Origin: Heliopora coerulea
Taxonomy: Eukaryota > Cnidaria > Anthozoa > Scleralcyonacea > Helioporidae
Length of the DNA stretch: 64,000 bases
Direction: 5' to 3'
Assembly (NCBI GenBank): GCA_030142905.1
Contig: JASJOG010000162.1
Coordinates: 520,001-584,000, forward strand
Shown here: positions 48,117 to 61,717 of the stretch, piece by piece
Numbering within the stretch: the stretch's first letter is position 1
Layout of the letters: each line of letters begins with the position of its first letter
Position numbers and translations under genes: made by a program
Notes under the pieces: generated by a model
What the model was told of the DNA's origin: nothing
The model's database searches: none
Seen by the model: the letters and a program-made list of their open reading frames with translations, nothing else

Positions 48117-51100
48117 CTATACCGTTGTCACTTTCTCAACGTAACATTCATAAGTTTCGAATTCGGACATATCAATACCTTCTTCTCCTTTGGGAATACT
48201 GGCAGCTAGTTCCCGTATCAAAGGTGATCCTTCATTCTGCGGTTTCGACTGAACCCCGTTCGGCGGCAGTCTTCTTTTTGGCGTGCTGTCAGGGGTAAAT
48301 TCTGGGGTGGGAAATTCGCTCATTTCCTTCAAGAAGTTCTCCATTTGTCTAATTGGGATACAGCCATGCAACGTTTTCAAAGGATGGATGGAGGATAGGA
48401 CGCTGTGGACTTCACCTTGATCTGTTTGAGTAAAGAAAGGTTTCAGTATCCATAAATCATAAGTTGCATTATTTTATGGCCTCTCGAATCTGAATTGTTT
48501 ACATCGAAATAAATTATACAATACAGGTACATATAGGGATTAACAACCGCTAATAACAAGCACAGAATAATATATTTTGAATTACAAGGAAAATCTGAGA
48601 TTCCAATTTTAACTCATTAAGGAGCAGACCTCGAACCCTTGACAAGTAAAATCGTCTTGAGTTAGCCAGAGTTAATAGTATTATAAAACGTCCTGTAAAA
48701 AATCTCCATTTTTCTGTAAAAAACCGATTCAATACTGAAAATTTTCAAAAAAAAATCATTACAAACAAAATTAGTAAATCCAATTATGAAGTTTTCGTTA
48801 CAGTTGTTCAGGAAACTGTTGTAACTTTTTTCCCAGTAATATTCAATGGCCGTTGACTTTTTCAGTCAAAAAGCCAACAAATATTTAAAACGACGTCGTG
48901 AAATATCAGTGACATGTATAAAGCACCTCAAGTTACTATTTCGGATATTAACTATTAACCTTTTTAACAAATAGCAGAATGGTTTAATTTGTTTAATACG
49001 TCACACATAGTTGACAAGACATGCAAACTGCCTAAACTTTCGAATTTTATTGGTATTTCAGAATCATCTTCAGGGTAACATGAAGAGAAAATTTCATAAA
49101 CTGATCAATACGACAACTTAACCCTTTGCCTGTTCCGTGCATCACATATGACACACACTGGACGTCTGAGCGATAACATAAAACAAAGGCTAGACAGGCA
49201 AAGGGTTAAAAGTCGAAATATTACAGTCTCATACACGAAGAAGAAATAATAAAGTCCAACAAAAAACACGCAAAATAGGCATATTAACCCTTTACCTGTC
49301 TAGCCTTTGTTTGATGTTATCGCTCAGACGTCCAGTGTGTATCATATGTGATGCACGGGACAGGCAAAGGGTTAAAACTAGTCGCAAGAATCTCTCGTAT
49401 ACTTAAATTAGATAAAACGAGCATACTGTTCCCAGCTGACTCGATAGCTAAGTTGGTTGAGCAGCAGTCCGGTTACCCGAAGATGCGAGTTCGAATCCCA
49501 CTCAAGTCAACTTTTCTAGTTGATTTTAGCAGTGTAGGGTCAATTAATGGATTCATCTCTCACAAATTCTGCAATAGCCATTACTTAACAATACCTGGGA
49601 CATCAAGTGGAAACGATTCTTCCGATGTTAACGTAGTCTTCTGTCGAGGAACAACATTTGCCATTGGAACAGCACTCTGAAGAGCCAATTTACGAACACC
49701 ACCAGGGCGAGAAAATACCGGGCCTAAAAATATACACGATTAAAAAAAAATGAGGAAGTCTTTTTCCAAAACGCATCCTTAACAAATTAGGGAAATGTAA
49801 AGTAAAGTGCCTCTATTTATTTTGACTGCCCATACATGAAGAAAACGGGGAGTCGCTTTATTGAGTTGAACGGCAATGGGAAGCAATTTTGAAATGTCAC
49901 GGTTTCCATAGCAACAACATGAACACGTGCCTAAGCAATTGCATTTGATGCAAACAACGTTTTTCCCACATTTCACGTCATATTTCATTCTTCCCACAAA
50001 ATATTTGTTCATGTTTTCTGAGGGCAGAAATAATACTCTTACAGTTTTCGAGAAGATATATCGAGCCATCACTATAGTAAAACCAAGCACCGTTTTGAGC
50101 CATAGGCCACTTTAACCTTAGTTCGAACTGTAAGTTACAGGCCACTATATCCCCTTGATAAAAATAGGAGAAATAGGACAATGTGGACAACCAACTCGGT
50201 TAGTAAGAGGTATTTCAGGATTAGGCAAACTTTAAAGAAGTCAAACCAATTATTTTTATGATACGAGATTAAAAACGATCAAACCTACCAAGCGATGCAC
50301 GAAGGCTCGAAGCAACTTTCGGCATTTTATAAAGTGTCGGTGAAGAGATTGTTGTTCTGATATATTTCTTTCCTTCTTCAGTTTGAGTATCCGAGGACTG
50401 CGTGCAAACTGGTTCAGGTGATAAAGATGATGGGATGGGATAATATGACGATTTTGATTCTTTCTGCGTATCGATTGACTCTAAAAACACAAGAAAACAA
50501 CTTATATTCATCGACAAAAAACATATGGATAGAAAGAAAGGCATTCCAGATCAGAGACATAAACACAAACAGGCAGATAGACAAACACAGACTGACAGGT
50601 AAACACACAGACAGACATCAAAATAAGTATTCAAAATTAGGACGTAAAGAAGGCATATCTCTCTTATTAAGCACATGCTGTAATTAATCAGCAGTCTGTA
50701 TTTTTCAGCATGCCCCTTGAAAATCAGAATGCATCAGTTGAACCACGGTTGAACTGCTTGTTTCAAAATCAGGGGCGAATTTAGGCAAGGGAACACCAGA
50801 CGCACGCCCCCTTTTATGAGTCGTTAGGTGACTTGGTAACAAAATAGCAGATTAATGGAATAAAAATTAGTCTCATAGGTCCTACAAACATTTAAATTTG
50901 ACGTTGGCATAGAAGAGGTTTTAGTTCTCGATGTACATGTTTGGATGATAACGAAGGTAGCAAAATATCGTGCATCAAAGCGCCACATAGTTGCATGAAT
51001 TTGTAAAAAATTTTGCACCGCCCTATCTGGATCCGCCCCTGAATATCGACAAATTTTGTTTCCAAAATGCCTTCAAATTTTGAGATACATCGTAGCCTTC

Positions 51101-54100
51101 TGTTTATTAAATGGGACAACTATCTAAGTCTTAGCAGTAGCGTAGCCAAGGGAAGGCCAGGGGGGCAGTTACTCCTCCACTTTTCAGCCAGACCAAGTCT
51201 GTCGGTACATCCACAACATTTCTCGGTACAATGAGCTTGTCCATCGTGGATTTAGTTTGTGTTTGTAATACCATGATGAAAAGTAAATAAATAAGTTCCA
51301 ACTTTTAAATTTTAGTGTATGAATAGCTCACAATGCGAGGTATCCTGTTTCTACCGAAAAAAAATATGTGGTTCATGGATATCGACGGATTCGGTCTGTC
51401 TCAGTCAAAACTGGTAGTAGTGGTGGCGGTGATTGCAGAACTAAAAGGCGATAAGTTGTTGTGTCATACCTCTCGTGATGTGGTGCACATTACCGCTTAA
51501 TAAATCGACTTCAAACTAATGATATCAGTCAGTATGGTTTTACCTAAATTACATCTGTCGGTACATTAAGTTTGTCTTGTTGGTACATTTGTCTCATATT
51601 CCTTCTGGCCCCCCACTTTCAAATTCCTGGCTACGCAACTGAGTCTTTGTAAGCAACTAGAACCCTGATGCCTGTTTTATGAGGAATGAGGTCAAGTAAC
51701 GTCCAAGTGCAAGTGGCCTATCAACCAGCCAGACATATGTCTTACCTAACGACTTCGATACAGCCTTGCATTTTAATTTCCTTGAGTTACTGGCGTCTCC
51801 TGGCCCCAGTACGTCAAGGACATCGCGTAACTTCACAGGATCTTCACACTCAGACATCGACCGATTACCTATTCGTCTGGGGGATACATTCCTTCTACCA
51901 GCTTCCAGAACTAACTGCCCACCATGCCAAGGTCCCTCAGAGACTTGTAGTTCTCCGACATCCGAGCAACTGTGGCCTCTCTTCTTGTTTTTAGTCGGTA
52001 AACTCTCATTTTCCGGAGAAGAGATGCTTCGAAATGTTTTTTTATTGTTCACATTAACTTCCGTATCTTTACGATCATCTTCATTACTGTCAGGTTTCGA
52101 CAACAAATTACTTCTTGGATCTTTAATTGTTTCCTCCAAGCAGCACTTCACTCCCGGGCTGAAGTGCAGTTCAATGTGGAACCTTTTATCACTATTTTTG
52201 TCAGCCTGGGGATCTTCATACAACATTAATACTGTCTGAGTCATATAGTTCAGTTCCGGTACGTTGGCGAAGTATTCCATTGTGCGTTTCCAGTATTCAT
52301 CAGAGACATCCTTAAAAATCGAAGAAACTTTGGTTACTGTAAATGTTCCAGCGTCCAAACGCCTCTTAAATCCAAACAAGGAATAAATACCCGTGCTCAA
52401 ATAAGCGCCCCGGGTCACTTGTTAGTATTAATCGCAACTATAATCAGCAATACTAAATGTCTATTAACCAAGAGCGAGGTTTACACGTTTTTTTCAAAGT
52501 TCTTCGGTTTTCACGCAGACCTCGCTTCTTCGTCGCTCAGTCTGTACGGAAACCTCAGGCAAATACTTTCCAGTAGGGATCGAGCAAACGAAGTTAATAA
52601 GGACTTTATTATATTTCTTTGAAAATTTTTAAACGGAGTGAGACGTAGGTTTACCGTAGTCGAGAGTGATTTAACTCTAATCCTAACGCTAATCCAAACC
52701 CTGACCCTAATCCTAACCCTAATCCTAACCCAAATCCTCTTCCACGTTTCTCCTAGGAAGATGATATTCATCTATTTAAGCACATTTTTAAAATTGATGC
52801 TGTTCACCTTTTTTGGGTGAGACTGTTGCAATATCACAAGCTGTCTTGAAGCTTTTGTCCCGTGAAAGAGGACCGGCTTTTGTCGGGTGAATGGTCAAGC
52901 ATCAGAAGACCACTCGGTCACTAAAACTTGTTACCAAGCAAACCGTTATCTTACCAGTGGCAAAGCTAGGAATAGCAACTGATCATGCTATGCAAATTTA
53001 AAATTATCTTGGCAAAGCAACAGGTCATGCTATCCAATAATAACATTATGTACGATATTTAGACATTAAGCAAACTACATCCATCAATAGTTAAGTTTTT
53101 GTGACAGAGGAAAATTTCGAGTGTTAGGACATTATTGAGATCCGACTGGGACCTGTTGTGAAAAAGATAACTTTGGGCCTTCCGGCTTGCGTTTTTCACA
53201 ACAGGTCCCGGTCGGGTCTTAAAAATGTCCTAACATTCGAAATTTTCCTCTATCATAAAAACCCCACTTAACTGTTAATCTAGTGTAAATGCCACAATAT
53301 CCTCTAAGATATACACATCCATAAACAGGTATTCTTGTAGCAATTTCTACTCATGCAGTGCATAACCGCTTGCTTGAAGATTAGTTGTTGTATTTTCATA
53401 GAGTAACCATCGAGTTAGCCTTTTCATTACCACAGTTAGATATGCATGTAAACTGAACCCTTTATAGAAGGACGAACTTTAAAGTCCCGTAGGTAAACAA
53501 AGGGTTAGTTGACGTATATGGCTTGATAAAGTAAATGGTTTGAACCTGGGAGAATCGTGACATGTTTGAGGAAGTTGATCGTCCAGGTTAGTGTAGTCTT
53601 GAGAAAGACTGTTGGTTGAAGTGACTGACGTTTCGACAGCCTTAGCGGCGGTCACCTTCAGAGTCATCTTCAGGCTCATGACTTGATGCCTGAATATAGT
53701 AGACCATTTTAAATCTGCATAGCATGGCCTGTTCCTACGCTCAGGTAAAGTTAAATGTGCATAGCATGTCAGTTCAGCGATGACATGTTAATGATTAACT
53801 AGCGTCCATCCTTTAGATATCCAATAGGCTTTCTTCTTCCTCAGCGATGATGTCATCGCACCGCTTGTTTATAGATCCTGGCTATGTTTTTGTAATTAGT
53901 GTGTCTGATGATGTCTTTGAAATAAAGACGAAATATCACAATTTCATGGTAATTTTCTTGATTTTAACTCATATCTTCAGTTATCAGGATGACATTATGG
54001 TTCGGAGTTTGTTTCTTCCTTTATTTTCTAAAGTTGTCGGCTGCTTCTGGATTTTGATAACCGGTTGCTATGCTTAATTTCGCCACTGAATCTTTAAGGA

Positions 54101-57100
54101 TTACGATTAGGGTTAGCGGCACACTTTACTGTCATTTATCTATTAAATTTATGGGATTTTGTTCGTAGGAATAAGTGACCGTAGTTTTGGCAGGCATGAC
54201 TTGTCCCTTGGGGACTTTACAAGCGAAAAAAGACGAAGACGCAAACAAGACTCAAAACCAAGGCATGAGGAACGAAGACGAATAACTGGTACTAATATAG
54301 TGAAAATGGGAGATGGGTCGTAAGGTTGTTGCGCTTACATACTTTTTATTCAGTATTTACTTACACCAAAAAGGTTTCCATATCTTATGGCATTGATCAT
54401 TGTATGGATATGGCTTTCACTTGTAAAGTAGAGCCGAGTCCTTACATGACGATGAGGAGTGACAATATCACGTGAGTACCTGCAGCCAAACGTTAACACG
54501 AAAGAATTAATTAAAACATTTAAACTTCGATAAATGAAGACATAGTGAACGGATGAATTAGTATATATGCCAAGTACAAAGCTAATTTATTTGGAAGCAA
54601 ATTTTCGTCTCTTGGACAGATGCCCAGTTTTTTCGGAAGTTGACCAACAGATATTCAAGAGGAATACGGCAAGCACCCCAATGAGCATGCGTATGCATTC
54701 CGTTCTTTTTGCAAATAAAACCATTGCCCAACCATTGTTGTCTGTTGCTACACACTTCATAACCTACTTCTGATAATATGCTCAGCTTGTTAGCTGTCTA
54801 TTCAACCCTGTAAAGTGAGCCAACGGATTTGACTTGAATCTGTGGTTTTAAAATCAATAATCTTCATTGTAAAAAATCTTTCTTGACAACTGACCCTATT
54901 ATTCTTCTATTTTATTTTTCCGTAACATAGCCATCCTTCGGTAAATTTCAAAAAAATTTGCCGACGAAAATCAAAGATGGCGTTCCCTTCCATACTTGTC
55001 GCCATATAGAAAATTGAAAACTTTGACACACAGTAGGTGGGAGGGAGGCTACGTGGGTACGTGTGTTGGTGGGTAGAGGTGCGGGTGTGTAAGTAGATGG
55101 ATGGAAGAGTGGAAACATGCCGGCATATCCATGCCGGCATGTTTTTACGGCATGGTCGCGTGTGGTAAATCTATCTCTTACTTTGGATTCAAGCGATGCA
55201 TGTTATCCGTTTGATCGGCATGGCGCAAATCCCCAAGTAGTTTCCTGCAAAGATGTTGACAGGTCCACTGTGAAATTTTCAATTTCTCATCTTTTGTTAT
55301 GCCGTACTCCTAAATAAAGTTGAGCAATATTGTTATAATATTCCAGCATTACACAACGCAACGCACCTCAAAACAACGCAACGCACCTCAAAAAAACACG
55401 GAACAACACAACGCAACGCAAAGCAACACGATGACACACAACTCAGTGCAACGCAACACAACATGACGCAACAAAGGCAATGAAACACAACACGATGCAA
55501 CGCAACGCGAAGAAACGCAAAACAACACAACACAACGCGATACGATAGCACACAACTCAGCGCAACGCAACACAACACGATGCAACGCAACGCAATGCTA
55601 CACAACACAATACAACATAACGAAACTGAACTCAAAACATACTCTAAATCTTGATAGTTAAATAAAATGCTGAGTAGCCTCGAATTGCATATTACACGCA
55701 AACTCACTTGAGGGACCACAACGTCAGCTAAAGCCTTGGCACACTTATACAGTTCCTTTCCATCACGTAAATTAAGTTTGCTAAAGTAAAAGGAAAGATA
55801 TACTTTGAAATACAAGTCAATATACAAAAAAATTACAACGTAGCTCCATCATAAAAGTGTCCAGTAAAATAGACAACTTGAATTTAGCACTGTCACTCGA
55901 CTGTTATTCAACTGTATTTAATTTAGACATATTTTAAACGAAACTTCGCGGACACAGGTTTACAGCCATTGACCAAAAATCAAAGTCATTACTGAATTAT
56001 TAGAGGCAAAAATGAAGAAATGCACTGTCAGTATATATCGCTGGGAACCTTGAAGTTGTAAATCAGCTGAGAAGATAACAATAAGGCACTCTTACAAACG
56101 TTTTCAAACAGTAAGGATTGTTTTGTCTTCATGTCACATAGTTTTTTTTAAAAAACAAATTGTAAAGTAATGCTTCAAATATAGTGAATAGAAGCTCTCA
56201 GGCTTCTGTACACTCTTAAGCAAGCCAAGTAAACAATCGAGGAATAAAACATCAAAATATAATAAATTTTCATCAACCCGCCATGTCTGCGAAAAGCTTT
56301 GGCACACTGAAATGGCGAACAATAAATTACGACATAAAACAAGCCAAGTTTTCAACCAAAATTATTTATTCTTGCATTTATTCTTCTAGGAACATCTATT
56401 TGTCTGGATCAACGTCATGATACTAACCTATTGTGAAAGACGTCATATTTGATGCAATCATATATATCTGGGATCAAACTGATATCGAATTTACCATTTC
56501 GTAATTTGAAGTCCTATAAAATCAGACAGGATCATATCACACCTTTGTGAAAGTTCTACGCGGTGAGTGAAAAAAAGTAATGACAGTGGGCTGAAGACGA
56601 TGAATGTAGAATTTGTTCATTCTAACGCTCTTGAGCGAAGTCAATCTCCATGAAGCCAGATATGTCTGAACATTCTTAACGAATTCAATACTATTTCAGA
56701 ATCATCCTCAGAATGAAATAGAACCGAAAACTGCACATCCTCTCATGGATAAGCGTTAATTTGTCGCGAGAATATCTCGTGCGTTTAATAGCTCAACAGG
56801 TAGAGCGGCGGACCGGTATGCCGAAAGTGCGAGTTCAAATCCCGCTCAAGTCAACATTTTTGAGTTGACTTCGGCAGTGTCAGATTATGATGAAAAAAAT
56901 TTCTGAACTCAGTACTGATCTGATCTTTTGGAGAGACAGTCAAAGACCCAGCAGTATTATTTCAAGAAACAAAATTAAAACGACTAATCACAAATTAGTT
57001 AATCAAAATAGTCTGGTGGATATAACAATTGGATAGAGGAAAGGGACGGAGGTAGAGGGAAAGGATCTTATCAGTATTCAACACTGCATTCTGCTGTGTG

Positions 57101-60100
57101 ATACCTTCTCTAGTTTACTCCAACGGTGCACCATCAAGTCCAAGGACTCATTATGATAAAGTGACTGCTCTACAAAAAGGAACGGAAAAAATGACATCAA
57201 AAAAGTCGTCAGAAGAATTTACGAACATGATCTGTCTCGCGGACCTTATTCATAAATACGGCTGATTTAATATTCATTATGGGTATACCCACTTACGCCC
57301 TCTGCGTCGTTGTTGTGTGAGTAATTCAATATAATTTTTGCTCCTGAATGAGACATGGGGGTAGGCTTGGATAAATTCTGCTGGCATAATTTCTAGCATA
57401 ATTCACTGCTTGTGGTCACGAGCATTATGCTGGTAGAATACTATATTTCCGAGCAGAATTTGAGCAGAATACGGGAAATATTTGGCAACACAGAAAGATA
57501 TTCAATGCAGTAGAAAGAAAAGTTAAGAAAAATAATAATTATTTCAGAACAAATCCAAATCAGTTCGCATGGGGTTGGCACTAGAACGTACCCACTGAGA
57601 CCAGGTTTCAGTGTGGAGACTGGGACTGGAAAATTAAGTACCTTATTTACTTGATATCCTATCCCTAATCCTAATCCAAATCCTAATCTTAACCCTAATC
57701 CTAACCCTAATTCTTACCGTTGACATGTTACCTCTGGTAGGATTAGTATTAGGGTTTGGATTAGGGTTAGGATATCAAGTAAATAAAATACTTAATTTCC
57801 CAGTCCCAGTCTCCACACCGAAACCTGGTCTAATGGGTACGTTCTTGTGCCGACCTTCGCATGGCTTTAGCTAAAAGGCGCCCACGTCAACTAACTCAGT
57901 GGCATAAAATAATATAATTCGAATATATAGATAGACTGTCATGGACGTTCCATGTTTGGGGAAGTTCTCAAATAAACTTCTCCATATCGTTGGAAGTAAG
58001 CTATAATAAAATAGCTTTCATTAGAATTTTGCTGCACAATGAATGCTGTGCAGTACTATACCGAACACAATTCGAGCAGAATTTTGTTGCCAGAACATAA
58101 TTTTGAGCATAATACGCAATTTTTAAAGAACATTGCCGGCAAGCATGATACGTCAGCACAATTTATCCAAGCGTACATGGGGGACAATTGATAATCATAC
58201 CAAAGGATATCAAAAAAATGCGACAATTCCGAAATCAGAGCTGTTCTCTCTTGTCGTGAAAGCAAAATGCTTCGCCGTGATCCACAAAGACAAAATCATG
58301 AAAGAACCATGGCAAGAAAGCAATTATTAGGGACTACACGCGAGGGATACTTTCAATACCACTAAATATTCCCTGTTAACGGTGATTCGATACCCCATCA
58401 CTCAGGGTCGATACAATAACAGAAGCAAAAACGTTATTTTGTATCTTTACAGAAGCCTCTGTTAAGAAGCCTCAGAAACAAAATCGTCATCTTATATCTC
58501 TACAGAAGCCTCTGTTAAAGGTTTTCTTCAGGAAAAACAGGATAGAAGTAAAACCGAGTAATGTACAAATAATCTATTTCAACAAATAACAGTTCTTTTC
58601 AGTGAATTTTCGAATTCATCTAAATCATATTCGGACTGAAATTTTGACAGTTTGTTTTTGTACCTTTACTCAGGCGGCGAAAAACTAAGAAAATCAGCGC
58701 GCAGGTGAACATCTTGGTAGTTCAACAACTGAGTACGTATCAAAACAACGTAAGGATTGTTGGTTCTGTCAAGTTGTTACACCATTGCTCAGAAAGTGTT
58801 GCACCAACATCAATTATGCATCAGATTACAAACCCTTACGAAAATTTCATATGTGATTTCACATGTGAAGAACATGTGGGAATAGTTTATTTTCACAAGT
58901 GAAATTTTTATTTCACGTATGAAATGGGAACGTTTTCACATATGAAATACCTAATTCACATGTGAAATGATTTGGTTGAAAATTTCACAGGTGAAATCTT
59001 GGTGTACGGAATATATATTCCACATATGAAATGGAAGATTCAAGTAAGAAAATTAATTTCACATGTGAAATGATTTGGTTGAAAATTTCACAGGTGAAAT
59101 CTTGGTGTACGGAATATATATTTCACATATGAAATGGAAGATTCAAGTAAGAAAATTAATTTCGCATGTGAAATGATTTGGTTGAAAATTTCACAGGTGA
59201 AATCTTGGTGTACGGAATATATATTTCACATATGAAATGGAAGATTCAAGTAAGAAAATTAATTTCGCATGTGAGATCCTCATTTCCATAAGTGAAATTG
59301 CATGTGAAATTTTTGTAAGGGAAGGACACTTTTGGCTCAAGTCTACTTACCTTTTGGGTCGATATTAGGATCTTCCATGAGCTCACGTAACTGCGAAGTC
59401 AACGACTGAACAAGAGTGTGCAGTCGGTGACACATCTTGGAAGGATTTTTGATAAACTTTAAAGCATTTATTTGGGACACAGAATTAGTGGGTATAATCT
59501 AAAAGAAAGGATATCCGAGAATGAGTACGCAGAATCAAGAATAAATGCATCCCACGTTAACGTACTATGTTACGTACTATGCAAACGTTCGTCCTCAGAA
59601 AATGTTTCCGGGCCCCAAGCGAGGATCAAACCCGTAGACCTCTGACGGCCAGTGAAACATTCTCAGTACTCAGTTGCTGAGAGTCACATGAAAACCGAAG
59701 GTTACAAATGTAGGCCGGATCGGTTTATAAATAAAAATTCAAAGGTTGGCAACTGCCGTGACTGATTTCAAACAATTTCAACGTTTCGAGCAAAGACCCT
59801 TTGATCGAAACGTTGGAATTCTTTGAGACCAGTCACAGCAGTTACCAATCTTTAAACTTTTAGCCTTTAGAAAGACTGTTAGTGAAGATGACCGCCGCCA
59901 AGGCTGTTGAAACGTCAGTCAGTAACAGTCTTCCTCAACACTAAACTAACCTTGACGACCTACTTTCACCGTTACGGACTGATTCTCCCGAGTTCAAACC
60001 AATTACAGTATTCGAATTTTGTTTGCGACACATCTTTTATTTTAAATTCTCAAAGTTCTCACCCAACCTAAACTGGAATGTCATTTCAGCTCACCTACCG

Positions 60101-61666
60101 TCTTATAGTCGTCCTCCGTTAAATCTTTATCCAAATTAAAGAACTCGTGAAGTCTGCCTTTTATCCTTAAAAATTATGAAAAATGAATTAATTCTGAACT
60201 CTCCTGCATTAATCAATGAACCTATTCCACACGTAGGCAAGAAAGCAATATAGAACAACCAATTTTCATATTGCATTTTATATGCCAGAACGGTATTCAT
60301 GTGGTCATCCCATGGATATATCCCTGATTAAAACTGTGCAAAAAAACACCAATATTCTAGTTTTTTGGTGCCCCACGAGTTTCAACTGTAAAACTTGAAA
60401 ATACGCGAAACTTTGTTCTAATGCAAATTTGGAACAACGAAATTGGCTTCCTGGGAAGTAAGCTTCTGGTTTTGATGTTAATCACTGCGGCATCACTTGT
60501 ACCTCGGGTAACATAAAAGTGAGAGCCCTGCTCAGGACTTTTATATGGAGAACCATAATGACAGAACAAAATAAGGCATTTAAAATAACTTTACTGACGT
60601 TTAGTTGCGGACGTGCAACACCTTGAGGGTAACTATTTACAAGTGTGACAAAAATTCATATATCTATTTACACGTGATGATAATTAAGCAACATAAGAAC
60701 CAACCAATAGGATTAAAGTAACAAAATTATAATTATCACCATATAATTTTGTTACATTAATTCTGTTATGAAGATGGGCGTAGCTTTCAGTTTAGCGGAC
60801 AAATATACTTTATATGTATACGTATACCTACAGGTATATATGTATATGTATATGTATATGAATATGTATATGTATATGTATATACATATGCATATGAATA
60901 TGCATATGTATAGGTTTATATATACGTATACGTGTATTTAGATATGAATATGTAATATTTAAAAACCGAGCAGGAGCGCTTTATTGGAATTTAAAACACG
61001 AGGCCACAGCCGAGTGTTTTAGGTCCGATAAAGCACGTATTGCAAGTTTTTTAAATGTCTTTTCAAAAACTCATTAAGAATTCATGAGGAAAATACAAAA
61101 GAAAGTCATAACCGTGTCGTGTCTTTATATGTGATAAAAACACGTGTAACTTTATCCTGAATTTCTCTTCAAATTTTCCACAATATTTTTAGCCTTAGAA
61201 AACAGAAATTGCCAAACTTACGAAAGGAAATAGCGTATAAAACGTTTCGTTTTTTAAGCCGTTCAAAAAACTCGCAGTATGTGCTTTATCGGATCTAAAA
61301 CACTCGGCTTCCGCTTCGTGTTTTATATCCGATAAAGCACTCCTGTTCGTTTTTTAAACAGTACATAAAATTCACCTCTCAATACGCTAATTCGCGACGA
61401 AAGTTTGCAAATGCACATGCGTCTTTATCACATGAAAAGACGCGATATGCTAATAATTTTCTTTTGTACTTTCCTCACGAATTCTTTATGAATTTAATAA
61501 GTAATCGGTATATAGATATGGATATGCATTTATATATAAATATATATATATATATAATTATATCGCTTACCTCAAAAAGTCACTTTTTGAGGTAAGAGAT
61601 ATAATTGTTTGCTCTTTCTTTGCGTTATTGAGCCCTCTTTGCACTTCGTAAACCTAAACGTTCACG

Positions 61667-61717
<51 letters not shown>

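Noticed and set aside
51686..52239. + strand ORFs of 102 and 157 codons
   Set aside because: Antisense shadows of the long PPIP5K exon 52310-51746.
55333..55827. 164-codon Cys/Val-rich - strand ORF
   Set aside because: Only its first part (exon 55780-55708) is PPIP5K; the rest is the ACGCA array read in reverse.
58845..59312. CRISPR-like array of short palindromic repeats
   Set aside because: Intervals are themselves repeated, and the locus is an animal intron.
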